Assembly: GCA_946480925.1 (NCBI GenBank) | Contig: CAMLLU010000026.1 | Coordinates: 6,470-70,469 of the forward strand | Length of the DNA: 64,000 nucleotides | Direction of reading: 5' to 3' | Source: an uncultured Rivibacter sp. | Lineage (GTDB): Bacteria > Pseudomonadota > Gammaproteobacteria > Burkholderiales > Burkholderiaceae | Shown: piece after piece, positions 39,442 through 48,524 of the stretch | Position numbering within the stretch: the stretch's first letter is position 1 | Layout of the letters: each line of letters starts with the position of its first letter | Notes under the pieces: generated by a model | Database searches by the model: none | The model's input: only the letters and a program-made list of their open reading frames with translations | Told to the model about the DNA's origin: nothing | Program-made: the position numbers and the translations under genes

Positions 39442-40437
39442 TCAGCCGCCAAGCCGCATCAACTCGACCGTGTCGATCCGCGAGTTGTCGCCAGCCGAGA
39501 CGCTTCGCACATGGCGCACGCTCACGGGCCAGGCCGTCGCGGTGTCGATGGTGAAGTCGCAGCGGTCGTCGAAGTCCAGGCTCGCCGTGGCCTCAGCCAC
39601 GGTGGATGCCGCGACTTGTTCTGGCGGCTCACCCGCAGGGACAGGCTTGGCGGCTTCCGTACGCCGCACCACGCCCAGGATCTCCGTGCCGACAGCGCGC
39701 GCGGCACTCGCTCGGTCGAGCACCATGAGCCATCCGATCTCGGCACGCGGCTCGGTTGAAGAGATGGCGCGTACCTGGTAGCGCCCGAGGATCGGGATCT
39801 CGCCCGTGCCCATCGGCGATGGTATGCGCGCACGAACCTCCAGCGGTTCGCCGACGCGATAGTCATGCCCCATGGCACCCAGCAGGATTGCGGGCTCCTT
39901 CAGCAAGCTGTGCGCAAGCATTCCGCCAGCGGCCAGAATCGGCCGCATGGCAAACCGCAGCGCGCCGGCCATCGGCGCGCTTGCAGGGTCGGCCTCCAGC
40001 AATGCTGCAAGACGATCGAGAGACTCCGCGCCAAGCGCGCACATGGCATCCGGATCGGCCAAGCCCGCCACGCGGCCACCGTCATCCAGCAGAAGGTCGA
40101 TCGGGACGCCGTCCCACAGCGCATGGAGCGCCTCCAGCATTGGGCGAGCGCGAGGGTCGGCCTCGAGGAGTTCGCTTTCCGAGGACGTCCAGCGCGCCAC
40201 CCAACCGCCCGCGATGCGCTCACACACCTCGACCTTCACGGTCGATCGGGAGCGGTGTGCGATCGCGCCGTTGTGCGTCAATCGCAGGTCCTGGCGATAG
40301 CGCAGCACGTGCCCCACGGCGAGTTTCGGCACGAGCGTGAACGTGTCGACCGCGCTGGTTCGTGGCGAGGCGCGAAAGACAGGCAGACCGCCGATCAGGC
40401 TCAGCAGCATCCGCCGGGTCGTCTTGGAAGCAGTCAT
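39442..40437 (-). CDS. Exported hypothetical protein
   Basis: A 331-residue protein, not recognised. The N-terminus MTASKTTRRMLLSLIGGLPVFRAS has two Arg before a hydrophobic stretch, a weak Tat- or Sec-type signal. The mature part is rich in beta-strand-like segments (HVLRYRQDLRLTHNG, STVKVEVCERIAGGWVARW, EIPILGRYQVRAISS) and ends in a charged domain with FTIDTATAWPVSVRHVRSV. The layout, with a repeated substrate-like beta pattern, resembles the uncharacterised exported proteins that show similarity to lipid- or polymer-binding folds, but I cannot name a family. It starts 144 bases after the SNF2 gene and ends upstream of the restriction island. Confidence 0.75.
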   Translation of the reverse strand: MTASKTTRRMLLSLIGGLPVFRASPRTSAVDTFTLVPKLAVGHVLRYRQDLRLTHNGAIAHRSRSTVKVEVCERIAGGWVARWTSSESELLEADPRARPMLEALHALWDGVPIDLLLDDGGRVAGLADPDAMCALGAESLDRLAALLEADPASAPMAGALRFAMRPILAAGGMLAHSLLKEPAILLGAMGHDYRVGEPLEVRARIPSPMGTGEIPILGRYQVRAISSTEPRAEIGWLMVLDRASAARAVGTEILGVVRRTEAAKPVPAGEPPEQVAASTVAEATASLDFDDRCDFTIDTATAWPVSVRHVRSVSAGDNSRIDTVELMRLGG

Positions 40438-40581
40438 CGGGCAACTGGGTAGCGGCGGGAGGGACGCATCTTCTCACCGACGAGGCTCTTGCAGCTTCGC
40501 GGCAGCGCCCGCTATCACCGTGCCTCGAAGAGACGTCGAAGTCCGCCCGCAGCGCAACCCTATGCGCCTGGCAACGGGTGA

Positions 40582-43080
40582 CTACGCCCCATCCAGCGGC
40601 GCCAGCAACCCCTGCAGATCCGCCTCCCCGAACTTCACCGCACGATCCGCATCGCTGCCCAGTACTCCCTCGGCCAACGCCGCCTTCCTCTCCTGCAGCG
40701 CCAGCATCCGCTCTTCGATGCTGCCCTCCACCACGAGCTTGTAGACGAACACCGTCTGGTCCTGGCCGATGCGGTGCGCGCGATCGGTGGCCTGGCGCTC
40801 GACGGCCGGGTTCCACCAGGGGTCGAGGTGGATCACCGTGTCGGCCGCAGTGAGGTTCAGGCCCACGCCGCCGGCCTTGAGGCTCAGCAGCATCACCGGC
40901 TCATGCTCCTTGGACTGGAACCTCGCCACGAGGTCGCCGCGTTCGCGCGGCGGCGTCTCGCCGGTGAGCGTGAGGTGCGGGAGCGCAAGCGCCGACAAGG
41001 CCTGCTGCACCAGCGCCAGCATCTCGGTGAACTGGCTGAACACCAGCACCCGGCGGCCCTCTGCCACCAGCGCGGGCAGCATGTCGGTGAGCAGGTCGAT
41101 CTTCGCGCCCGGCAGCGCCGACGTCGCTTCGGTACCCTTCACGAGCCGCGGGTCGCAGCACACCTGGCGCAGCTTCAGCAACGCGTCGAGGATCGCGATC
41201 TGTGAACCGGCAAAGCTTCTGCGCGCAAGGACGCGCCGGACCTGCTCGTCGGCCGCGAGGCGCACGCTCTCGTACAGGGCAAGCTGCTGGCCGCTGAGCT
41301 GCACGCGGCGGATCACTTCGACCTTGGGCGGCAGCTCGGTCGCCACGTCTTCCTTGCGCCTTCGCAGGATGAAAGGCCGCACACGCTGCGCGAGCAATTG
41401 CGCGCGCAGCGTCTCGCCATTGGTCTCGATGGGCCTGCGCCATTGGCGCGCGAACGTGCGGGCATCGCCCAGGAAGCCGGGCATCAGCAGGTCGAAGTGC
41501 GCCCAGAGTTCGCCCAGGTGGTTTTCCAGCGGCGTGCCCGTCACGCACAGGCGGTGGCGCGCGTTCAGGCGCCGCAGGGCGCCGGCCGCGCGGCTGCCTG
41601 CGTTCTTGACGGTCTGTGCTTCGTCGAGGATCAGCAGGTGCCACGGCTGCTGCTGCAACGACTCGATGTCGCGCCACAGCAGCGGGTAGGTGGTGAACAC
41701 CACATCGTGCTCGCCGATGCGCTGGAGCTGCCGGTGGCGCTGCGCGCCCTGCAGCACGAGGGTGCGCAAGGCCGGGGCGATGCGTGCCGCCTCGGCCTGC
41801 CAGTTCGCGAGCAGCGACGTGGGCAGCACCACGAGTGCGGGCACGTCGAGCCGCCCCGCCTGTTGCTCCAGCAGCAGATGGGCCAGCACCTGCGCCGTCT
41901 TGCCGAGGCCCATGTCGTCGGCCAGGATGCCGGCCAAGTGGTGCGCACGCAGGTATTGCAGCCAAGCCAGGCCCTGCAGTTGGTAAGGGCGCAACGTGAG
42001 CCCCAGGCCGGCGGGCGGCTCCACCGGCGGTGGGGTGCCGGCCTCGCGCAGGCGCCGGGTCAGGGCAGCCACGCCTGCTTCACCCTGCACCTGCCACGCG
42101 CCATGTTCGCCGGCACGTGCTGCCTGGGTATCGGCCAAGCCGTCGCGCAATGCTTCCAGGCGATGCGCCTCCCAGGTCGAGAGCCGGATCGGCCCCGGGT
42201 GCTGGGCCCGCTGCGGGTCGGTCAGCAGGTCCACCATCGAGCCGACGATGGACTTCAATGGAGCGGCCCGCGCCTCGATGTGCCGCCCGCCCGGCGCGCG
42301 CAGCCGCACGATCGCACTGTCGGGCATGGCCGCGATCTCGCGGGCGTCGAGCCAGCGCGCGTCGCGCTTGATCAGGTCGGCCAGCAGCGGCACGAGGTCC
42401 AGGGTTTCGCCGTCGACTTCGATGCCCAGGCTCAGCATCCATGAGCCTTGCTGATGCGGCCCCCGCAGCGCGGCTATCTCGGGTGCGCGCTCGCCCAGCT
42501 CGGCGAGTTCGCGCCCCGGTTCGCCCTCGGCGGAGTCGACGACCAGGCGCCACTTCTGCACAGGCACGCTCTCGTGCGCGAAACCCGGCCGCACCACGAT
42601 CTGCCAGCTGGCGGCCTGCAGCCGCGGCACCTGCTCGGCCCAGAAGTCGCCGAAGTGCGCTTCCTCGGCGAGGCTCCAGAGCGACTCATGGCCCTCGGCC
42701 GCGTCGGGCCGGCGCCATTGCAGCGCTTCGGGCGGCAGGGGCCGCAGGCCGCTGGCCCACAGCGCATCGCGGGCATCACCTTCTGCGGCCAGGTCGCGCA
42801 GCAGCAGCACGCGCTCGTCCCACGCACCGCGCAGCAACTCGGTCGGCTTGGGTCGCGTGTTGAGCACGCGGGTGGGTGCGGGTGTGTCCCAGCGCAGGCC
42901 GCTGGCGGTGGCGTAGGTCCAGTGCGCCTGCGCCACGGTCACCTGCGTGCTGCGCGGGCCGAAGCCGGGCACCGCGCGCAGGCCCAGCAGGCCGTCGCCG
43001 CGATTGAGGGTCTGAAGGGTCAGGCGGGGGCGGAAATGACCGGGGACTGCAGTGTCGGTGCTGCGCGACGCGGAAGGCAT
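40582..43080 (-). CDS. SNF2-family DEAD/DEAH-type helicase
   Basis: ATP-dependent DNA/RNA polymerase-remodelling motor of the bacterial SWI2/SNF2 group (HepA/YqhH-like), 832 residues. N-terminal 400 residues hold the family's extra domain with PLLADLIKRDARWLDAREIAAMPDSAIVRL. The motor follows: Q-like TLRPYQLQGLAWLQYL, Walker A DDMGLGKTAQVL, box LILDEAQTVKNAGS, and in the second half SQFTEMLALVQ, SLKAGGVGLNLTAA and motif VI QATDRAHRIGQ. Homologues often carry an N-terminal SWIM zinc domain, which is absent here. The start at 43080 is uncertain because no ribosome-binding site is visible. It begins 31 bases after the PQQ dehydrogenase gene on the same strand, perhaps by chance. Confidence 0.88.
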   Translation of the reverse strand: MPSASRSTDTAVPGHFRPRLTLQTLNRGDGLLGLRAVPGFGPRSTQVTVAQAHWTYATASGLRWDTPAPTRVLNTRPKPTELLRGAWDERVLLLRDLAAEGDARDALWASGLRPLPPEALQWRRPDAAEGHESLWSLAEEAHFGDFWAEQVPRLQAASWQIVVRPGFAHESVPVQKWRLVVDSAEGEPGRELAELGERAPEIAALRGPHQQGSWMLSLGIEVDGETLDLVPLLADLIKRDARWLDAREIAAMPDSAIVRLRAPGGRHIEARAAPLKSIVGSMVDLLTDPQRAQHPGPIRLSTWEAHRLEALRDGLADTQAARAGEHGAWQVQGEAGVAALTRRLREAGTPPPVEPPAGLGLTLRPYQLQGLAWLQYLRAHHLAGILADDMGLGKTAQVLAHLLLEQQAGRLDVPALVVLPTSLLANWQAEAARIAPALRTLVLQGAQRHRQLQRIGEHDVVFTTYPLLWRDIESLQQQPWHLLILDEAQTVKNAGSRAAGALRRLNARHRLCVTGTPLENHLGELWAHFDLLMPGFLGDARTFARQWRRPIETNGETLRAQLLAQRVRPFILRRRKEDVATELPPKVEVIRRVQLSGQQLALYESVRLAADEQVRRVLARRSFAGSQIAILDALLKLRQVCCDPRLVKGTEATSALPGAKIDLLTDMLPALVAEGRRVLVFSQFTEMLALVQQALSALALPHLTLTGETPPRERGDLVARFQSKEHEPVMLLSLKAGGVGLNLTAADTVIHLDPWWNPAVERQATDRAHRIGQDQTVFVYKLVVEGSIEERMLALQERKAALAEGVLGSDADRAVKFGEADLQGLLAPLDGA

Positions 43081-43111
43081 GGGCCATTGTCGCGTCGCGC
43101 AGCGCGCAGGG

Positions 43112-44863
43112 TCAGGGCTTGGGCAGCTTGAACACCCACACCATGCCGCCCTGCTCGAGGTAGTTGACCTTCTTGGCCACGTCGCCCCCCCACAGCGGCA
43201 CGGCACCGCCCCAGCCCGAGACGACGCTCACGTACTGCACGCCGTCTTGTTGCCAGGTGACCGGCGGCGCCACCACGCCCGAGCCGGTCTGGAACTGCCA
43301 GACCACCTTGCCGGCCTTGGCATCGGCCGCCTTCAGGTAGCCCTCGGGCGTGCCCCAGAACACGAGGTTGCCACCGGTGGTGAGCACCCCGCCCCACAGC
43401 GGCGCGCCGTTCTTCTGTTCCCAGACGATCCTGCCGGTCTTGGGGTCGATGGCGCGCAGCGCGCCGATGTAGTCGTCGCTCAGCGTGCGGATGGTGAAGC
43501 CGGCGCCCAGGTAGGCCGCGCCCTTCTTGTAGGCGATGGGCTCGTTCCAGATGTCCATGCCCCATTCGTTGGCCGGCACGTAGAAGAGCTTCGTGTCGGG
43601 GCTGTAGGCCATGGGCATCTGGTTCTTGCCACCCAGGAAGCTGGGGGCTGCGAACACCGTCTTGCCCTTGCCTTCGGTTGCAGAGGTGGGGTCACCGGGG
43701 CGGTTGTCGGCCACGTAGTTGGGGCGGCCGGTGGCGAGGTCGATGCTGGTGGCCCAGGTGACCTTGCGCACGAACGGGAAGGCGTTGACGAGCTTGCCGG
43801 TGGTGGCGTCGTTCACGTAGAAGAAGCCGTTGCGGTCGGCCTTGCCGCCCACGCGCTTGCCGTCCATGTCGAAGGTGACGAACTCGTTCACGCCGTCGAA
43901 GTCCCAGCCGTCGTTGGGCGTGTTCTGGTAGTGCCAGACGATCTTGCCGGTCTTCACGTCGATGGCCACCGTGGAGCACGAGTAGAGGTTGTCGCCCTTG
44001 CGCAGGTGGCTGTTCCACGGCGCGGGGTTGCCGGTGCCGAAGTAGGCGAGGCCCGTCTTCGCGTCGTAGGTGCCGCCCAGCCACGTGGCCGCGCCGCCGG
44101 TCTTCCACAGGTCGCCCGGCCAGCTCTTGCCGGCGGTGCCCGACACGCCGTTTTCCTTCTTGTTGCCATCGGGGTCGTAGGTGTAGCCCATGTGGCCTTC
44201 GACGGTGGGTCGCGTCCAGACGAGTGCGCCGGTCTTCGCATCGCGCGCTTCCACGCGGCCGACCACGCCGAACTCGCCGCCCGACACGCCGGTGAGCACG
44301 AGGCCGTTGACGATGAGCGGTGCGGCGCTCATGGAATAGCCGGCCGCGTAGTCGTCGACCTTCTCCTTCCACACCACCTCGCCTGTGCCTTGGTCGAGCG
44401 CCACGAGCTGGGCGTCCAGCGTGCCGAAGATCACCAGGTTGTCGTACAGCGCGGCACCGCGGTTGATGACGTCGCAGCACGGCATGATGCCGTCGGGCAG
44501 GCGGTGCTCGTACTTCCACAGCTTGCGGCCGGTGGCGGCGTCGAGCGCGAAGAGGCGCGAGTACGACGCGGTGACGAACATCCTGCCGTTGTGGATGACG
44601 GGCTGCGACTCCTGCCCGCGCTGCTTTTCGCCGCCGAATGAAAACGCCCAGGCGGGCACGAGCTTGCCCGCGTTGCCCGTGTTCACCTGCTTGAGCGGTG
44701 AGTAACGCTGGCCCTGCGTGCCCAGGCCCCAGCTCAGCACGTCGCCTCCGGTCCTGGCGTCGTTTTCGATCATCTGGCTGGTCACGCCCTCGGCGCTTGT
44801 CGCCTGATGGCCCAGCGATGCACAAGCCATCGCAATGAGGAAGGAAAGGTGCCGTGCCTGCAT
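43112..44863 (-). CDS. PQQ-dependent alcohol dehydrogenase, predicted lanthanide-dependent
   Basis: Periplasmic quinoprotein that oxidises ethanol/methanol-type alcohols to aldehydes, passing electrons to a cytochrome such as PedF. The 583 residues have a signal peptide (cleavage near QATSAEG), an eight-bladed propeller, the vicinal disulfide Cys129-Cys130 (MPCCDVINR), and metal ligands Glu197 (SGGEFGV), Asn279 (GTGNPAPWN) and catalytic Asp321. Two residues after it lies Asp323 (GWDFDGVNE); this extra Asp is the established marker of lanthanide-using enzymes (XoxF, ExaF, PedH), while calcium enzymes have Ala/Ser there. A sigma-54 promoter lies 91 bases upstream. The soluble form has no fused haem domain. 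Confidence 0.93.
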   Translation of the reverse strand: MQARHLSFLIAMACASLGHQATSAEGVTSQMIENDARTGGDVLSWGLGTQGQRYSPLKQVNTGNAGKLVPAWAFSFGGEKQRGQESQPVIHNGRMFVTASYSRLFALDAATGRKLWKYEHRLPDGIMPCCDVINRGAALYDNLVIFGTLDAQLVALDQGTGEVVWKEKVDDYAAGYSMSAAPLIVNGLVLTGVSGGEFGVVGRVEARDAKTGALVWTRPTVEGHMGYTYDPDGNKKENGVSGTAGKSWPGDLWKTGGAATWLGGTYDAKTGLAYFGTGNPAPWNSHLRKGDNLYSCSTVAIDVKTGKIVWHYQNTPNDGWDFDGVNEFVTFDMDGKRVGGKADRNGFFYVNDATTGKLVNAFPFVRKVTWATSIDLATGRPNYVADNRPGDPTSATEGKGKTVFAAPSFLGGKNQMPMAYSPDTKLFYVPANEWGMDIWNEPIAYKKGAAYLGAGFTIRTLSDDYIGALRAIDPKTGRIVWEQKNGAPLWGGVLTTGGNLVFWGTPEGYLKAADAKAGKVVWQFQTGSGVVAPPVTWQQDGVQYVSVVSGWGGAVPLWGGDVAKKVNYLEQGGMVWVFKLPKP

Positions 44864-44953
44864 GTGTGTCTCCTTGGGGGGTGGCCTCTATGAATGAACA
44901 TGCGCGCAGACGGCAGCGAGCCATCAGCCCGCCCGTGCGCCGCCAGGCGTTCG

Positions 44954-44969
44954 CGCAATCGCCATGCCA
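44954..44969 (-). promoter_or_regulatory. Sigma-54 promoter of the PQQ alcohol dehydrogenase gene
   Basis: Minus strand TGGCATGGCGATTGCG: GG and GC elements 10 bases apart and TTGC intact, only the last base off consensus. Located 91 bases upstream of the start codon. Confidence 0.75.
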
Positions 44970-45039
44970 TTCGCAATGCCTGCTGAAGGCCGCAGGAAAG
45001 CGCGGGTTAGCCCGGTATGCGGGGCCCTGAGACGAAGCA

Positions 45040-45066
45040 GCGGTTGCTGCGGACTGCAGCAACCGC
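45040..45066. promoter_or_regulatory. 11-bp perfect inverted repeat, candidate activator site
   Basis: GCGGTTGCTGC (45040-45050) and GCAGCAACCGC (45056-45066) with a 5-base spacer. The centre is about 85 bases upstream of the -24 element of the PQQ dehydrogenase promoter. The remaining 45067-45322 up to the Kelch gene shows no further gene. Confidence 0.5.
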
Positions 45067-45322
45067 CGTTGTCTTGTCGAGCGCTGCTACAGCATCGAAC
45101 AGCATCAAGAGACGAACGTCATTTTTGAGCCCGGCTGCAACATCACCTTTGGTTTGCAAAAGAAACACGGCCTCTGCGGCACAGACTTCTGCAAAGCTCT
45201 CGGCCGCAGGACTTCTGATCGGGGTGGCGCAGGTGTGTCTCAGCGATCGGGGACCTGTGCTCTTCGTACGCAGCCAGCCGCAGGGAGGCTGTTCATTTCA
45301 TCCACAGACAAAAAGGTTCAGC

Positions 45323-46552
45323 ATGCAGTGGAGTTCGTTTCGCACGTCGCGGTCTCGTCTTGATGCCGTCCGCACGTGCACCGCAGTAGCACAAGCCATC
45401 ACGACCTCGCCCAGCCGCCTTCCGCGCTGGTCTGCCCGAGTAGCCGCCGGCCTGCTCGGTGCCTCGATCGCCTGTGCCGCCGTAGCGCAAGGCGCTTGGA
45501 CGCGCATCGCCCCGGCCGGCGAGGCCCTGTCGCCCCGCTCAGCGCCGGTCGCAGCCGCCATCGGCTCGCAAGTCTTCGTGTTCGGGGGTGTGAAGGACGA
45601 CTTCAGCACCGGCCAATACACGTTCTTCAACGACCTGCATCACTTCGACGCGAACACGCGCCGGTGGTCGCTGCTCTCGCCGACCGGTGCGGCACCGGCC
45701 CCGCGGGCCCTGGCCGCGGCCGTGTCGGTGGAACACCGTCATCAGGTGGTGGTGTTCGGCGGCGTGAGCTACACCTCGGACCTCAGCAGCATCGTCACCT
45801 TCGACGATCTCTGGTCCTATGACACGCTGCGCAACCGCTGGACGCAGCTGCGCTCCGCGACGGCCGGCCCGATCGGGCGTGCGGGCCCGGCCATGTGGCA
45901 GGTGGGTGACCAGATCTTCGTGTTCGGCGGTGCCACTTCGTCGCAGCAGGCGCTGAACGACCTCTGGGCCTTCGACCTGCGTACCAGCCGCTGGACCCAG
46001 GTCACCGCCAATGGCGCAGCGGGCTCGCCAGTAGCTCGCTTCGAAGGCTATACCGGCACGGACGCCAGGATGGGCAAGCTGACGATCTTCGGCGGAATCA
46101 CGGGGGCGGACACCGGCTTCGTGTCGAAGAACGACACGTGGCAGTTCGACCTGCGCAGCCGCACCTGGGCGGAAGTGACACCGCAGTCCGGCACCAACGT
46201 CACTCCGGGCCGCAGCAGCGGTGCGGCGGCGAGCCTGGGCTCGTCACTGCTCATCCACGGCGGCGACGTGCCCGGTGGTTCGTCCGGCTGCGGCGCCGGT
46301 TTTCCGCAGAACCCGACCGACGAGCTGTGGCGCTTCGACCTCAAGCGCCTGCGCTGGGACAAGCTGACCCCGGGCGGCGACGCGGCACCGCGGCTCAAGC
46401 GCACGGCCGCCGTCAGCGTCGAGGGGCGCATGCTCGTGTTCGGCGGCTACGACTTCTCGTGCCCGAATGGCGTGGGCTCCGGCCAGGTCTGGAATGAGGC
46501 GGTCTACTCGTATTCGCCGCTGCCGCACGAAGGACTTCAGCCCCGGCGCTGA
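45323..46552 (+). CDS. Exported Kelch-repeat protein
   Basis: A 409-residue exported protein with a Kelch-type beta-propeller. The long signal (hydrophobic VAAGLLGASIACAAVAQG, around residues 40-57) is preceded by a basic 38-residue N-region. Then come five or six Kelch units, each with VFGG followed 20-30 residues later by a W of the RRWSLLSPTG or NRWTQL type, and the last ends with FGGYDFSCPNG. Such propellers bind proteins or carbohydrates; a target cannot be read. AAGG lies 7 bases before ATG 45323. A hairpin terminator follows at 46566. Confidence 0.85.
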   Translation: MQWSSFRTSRSRLDAVRTCTAVAQAITTSPSRLPRWSARVAAGLLGASIACAAVAQGAWTRIAPAGEALSPRSAPVAAAIGSQVFVFGGVKDDFSTGQYTFFNDLHHFDANTRRWSLLSPTGAAPAPRALAAAVSVEHRHQVVVFGGVSYTSDLSSIVTFDDLWSYDTLRNRWTQLRSATAGPIGRAGPAMWQVGDQIFVFGGATSSQQALNDLWAFDLRTSRWTQVTANGAAGSPVARFEGYTGTDARMGKLTIFGGITGADTGFVSKNDTWQFDLRSRTWAEVTPQSGTNVTPGRSSGAAASLGSSLLIHGGDVPGGSSGCGAGFPQNPTDELWRFDLKRLRWDKLTPGGDAAPRLKRTAAVSVEGRMLVFGGYDFSCPNGVGSGQVWNEAVYSYSPLPHEGLQPRR

Positions 46553-46565
46553 CGGTCGAGAAGGC

Positions 46566-46593
46566 CCGTGAGCTTCACCATGAAGGCTCACGG
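46566..46593 (+). terminator. Terminator hairpin after the Kelch gene
   Basis: CCGTGAGCTTCA pairs with TGAAGGCTCACGG over a CCA loop (one bulged G); CCCTCTTG follows. It starts 14 bases after the stop. A further hairpin CGACGC-CAG-GCGTCG type (about 46655-46669) lies between it and uppP and may serve the opposite strand. Confidence 0.6.
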
Positions 46594-46694
46594 CCCTCTT
46601 GATCTTGAGTCAACGAAGGGCCGCCCCCGAGTTGACTCACCCCCTCGGAGGTCGGCGACGCCAGGCGTCGGTCTGGGGGCGCGCTCTCGCGGCC

Positions 46695-47516
46695 TCATGC
46701 GTGCCAGGTCACGGCTCCAGTCCACGCCGTGGCCAGCACGATGAGGCCGAACGCGATGCGATACCAGGCGAAGGGAATGAAGTCGTGCGTGGCCACGTAG
46801 CGCAGCAGCCAGCGCACGCAGACCCAGGCCGAAAGGAACGAGAACAGCAGCCCGATGGCGAAGATCGGCACGTCGGCCACCGACAGCAGCGCGCGCTCCT
46901 TGTAGAGGCTGTAGGCGCCCGCCCCCACCAGCGTGGGAATGGCCAGGAAGAAGCTGAATTCGGTGGCCGCCTTGCGCGACAGGCCCAGGAACATGGCGCC
47001 GATGATGGTGGCGCCCGAGCGGCTGGTGCCGGGCACCAGCGCGAAGCACTGCACGAGGCCGACCTTCAGCGCGTCCCACGGGCTCATGTCATCGACCTCG
47101 GCCACCGTCACGCGGGCGGGCCGCTTTTCGGCCCACAGGATCACCAGCCCGCCGAGGATGAAGGTGCTGGCCACCACCACGGGCGTGAAGAGATGCTCCT
47201 TGATGACCTTGCCCAGCAGGAGGCCGAGGACGACCGCCGGCACGAAGGCCACCAGCACGTTGAGCGTGAAGCGTTGCGCGCGTGCGTCGGAGCCCAGACC
47301 CACCACCGTATCGCGCAGCCGCTGCCAGTACACGAGGATGATCGCGAACATCGCGCCGGTCTGGATCGCGATCTCGAACACCTTGATCTTGTCGCCGGTG
47401 AAGTCGAGCAGCGAGCCGGCCAGGATGAGGTGCCCGGTGCTCGAGATGGGCAGGAACTCGGTGAGCCCTTCGACGATGCCCATCAGGGCGGCCTTGATCC
47501 ACAGCGTCAGATCCAA
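46695..47516 (-). CDS. uppP: Undecaprenyl-diphosphatase
   Basis: Recycles undecaprenyl pyrophosphate to the monophosphate carrier for peptidoglycan and LPS O-antigen synthesis; also confers bacitracin resistance (BacA). The 273-residue membrane protein has the two catalytic motifs [17 protein letters not shown] (residues 16-32) and GTSRSGATI (about 165-173) and eight hydrophobic spans. Transcribed alone on the minus strand; a 20-bp palindrome lies 22-41 bases upstream of the start. Confidence 0.97.
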   Translation of the reverse strand: MDLTLWIKAALMGIVEGLTEFLPISSTGHLILAGSLLDFTGDKIKVFEIAIQTGAMFAIILVYWQRLRDTVVGLGSDARAQRFTLNVLVAFVPAVVLGLLLGKVIKEHLFTPVVVASTFILGGLVILWAEKRPARVTVAEVDDMSPWDALKVGLVQCFALVPGTSRSGATIIGAMFLGLSRKAATEFSFFLAIPTLVGAGAYSLYKERALLSVADVPIFAIGLLFSFLSAWVCVRWLLRYVATHDFIPFAWYRIAFGLIVLATAWTGAVTWHA

Positions 47517-47537
47517 TGCAAAACTCCTGCGCTAAGC

Positions 47538-47557
47538 GCCGGGCCGCGCGGCCCGGC
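47538..47557. promoter_or_regulatory. 20-bp perfect palindrome upstream of uppP
   Basis: GCCGGGCCGCGCGGCCCGGC is its own reverse complement. It lies between uppP and the TetR gene; a DNA-binding site or stable leader hairpin are both possible. The surrounding GCGC tracts make chance palindromes more likely in this composition. Confidence 0.4.
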
Positions 47558-47743
47558 AAAGCGCGGCATCTTAAGCGGGCCGAATGAAGGCCCGACGGCG
47601 CTGCAGCAACATCGAACACGTCTTGCCGATTGCACCGCGCACAATGCCGCCGGCCCGCCACTGAAACCGTAGCGCGCAGGCACTGGCGGCCGGTGAATGG
47701 CCAAAGCCCCAGCCTTGACCTCGGGCACTCCCCCGCCTACATT

Positions 47744-47757
47744 ACTGACCGGTCAGT
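47744..47757. promoter_or_regulatory. TetR-type operator
   Basis: ACTGACCGGTCAGT is a perfect 14-bp palindrome, directly followed by a further CAGT. TGACCGGTCA-like half-sites are typical of AcrR/TetR repressors. It is 46 bases upstream of the repressor start, so autorepression is likely. Confidence 0.75.
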
Positions 47758-47802
47758 CAGTTACTGGGCCGCCACAAACCGGCTGCCCTTGTTGTTGTGC
47801 CG

Positions 47803-48486
47803 ATGTCGCGCGCCACCCCCTCCCGCCAACGACGCAAGGAAGCCCGCCCGCAAGAGCTGCTCGATGCGGCACTGGGCCTATTCGTCGAAAAAGGCTTCGC
47901 CGCCACCCGCTCCGAGGAGGTGGCAGCCCGCGCGGGCGTCTCCAAGGGCACGCTGTACCTCTACTACCCCAGCAAGGAAGAGCTGCTCAAGGCCGTGGTG
48001 CGCGAGAACCTCTCCGGCCTCATCGCCGAAGGCATCGGCATCGCCGAGCAGTTCGAGGGCCCGGCTTCGGATCTGGTGGCCCTGCTGCTCAACACCTGGT
48101 GGGAGCGCGTGGGCGAATCGCCGGCTTCGGGCATCTTCAAGATCATCATCACTGAGGTCGGCAACTTCCCGGACCTGGCGCTCTTCTACACCGAGGAAGT
48201 GATCCGCCCGGCACGCGTGCTGTTCGGCAAGGTCCTGCAGCGCGGCATCGATTCAGGGGAATTCCGCCCGGTGGCGGTCAACGACGCCGTGCACGTGCTG
48301 ATCTTTCCGCTGCTGATGCTGTGCCTGAACAAGCATGCGGTGGGCGCCTGCCACGTCGAGGCGAACCTCGAGCCCAGGCACTTCATCGCCACGCACGTCG
48401 ACGTGGTGCTGCGCGGCCTGCAGGCGCCAGGCACGGCCTTGTCCGGCGTCAAGGCGGGCGGCAAACGTGCAACACAGCCCCAATAA
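47803..48486 (+). CDS. TetR/AcrR family transcriptional regulator
   Basis: Homodimeric repressor, 227 residues. The DNA-binding domain is complete: LLDAALGLFVEKGFAATRSEEVAARAGVSKGTLYLYYPSKEELLKAVV (residues about 21-68, of which GVSKGTLYLYYPSKEEL is the recognition part). The C-terminal ligand domain is all-helical and resembles that of repressors of RND/TolC efflux systems. A TolC-family outer membrane protein is encoded four genes further on (49568), with a pcm-like and a rhodanese gene in between, so efflux control is a reasonable inference. ATG 47803 preferred over the GTG six bases upstream. Confidence 0.9.
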   Translation: MSRATPSRQRRKEARPQELLDAALGLFVEKGFAATRSEEVAARAGVSKGTLYLYYPSKEELLKAVVRENLSGLIAEGIGIAEQFEGPASDLVALLLNTWWERVGESPASGIFKIIITEVGNFPDLALFYTEEVIRPARVLFGKVLQRGIDSGEFRPVAVNDAVHVLIFPLLMLCLNKHAVGACHVEANLEPRHFIATHVDVVLRGLQAPGTALSGVKAGGKRATQPQ

Positions 48487-48524
48487 AATCGCGCGCTTTG
48501 CACCACTCCGCCTCACCGACCGCC

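Noticed and set aside
39212..39781. 189-codon plus-strand frame near the restriction island
   Set aside because: Most of it is antisense to the exported-protein gene; only the first 40 codons look protein-like and match no family I know.
43052..44641. 529-codon plus-strand frame opposite the PQQ dehydrogenase
   Set aside because: Antisense shadow; the dehydrogenase on the minus strand has all motifs.
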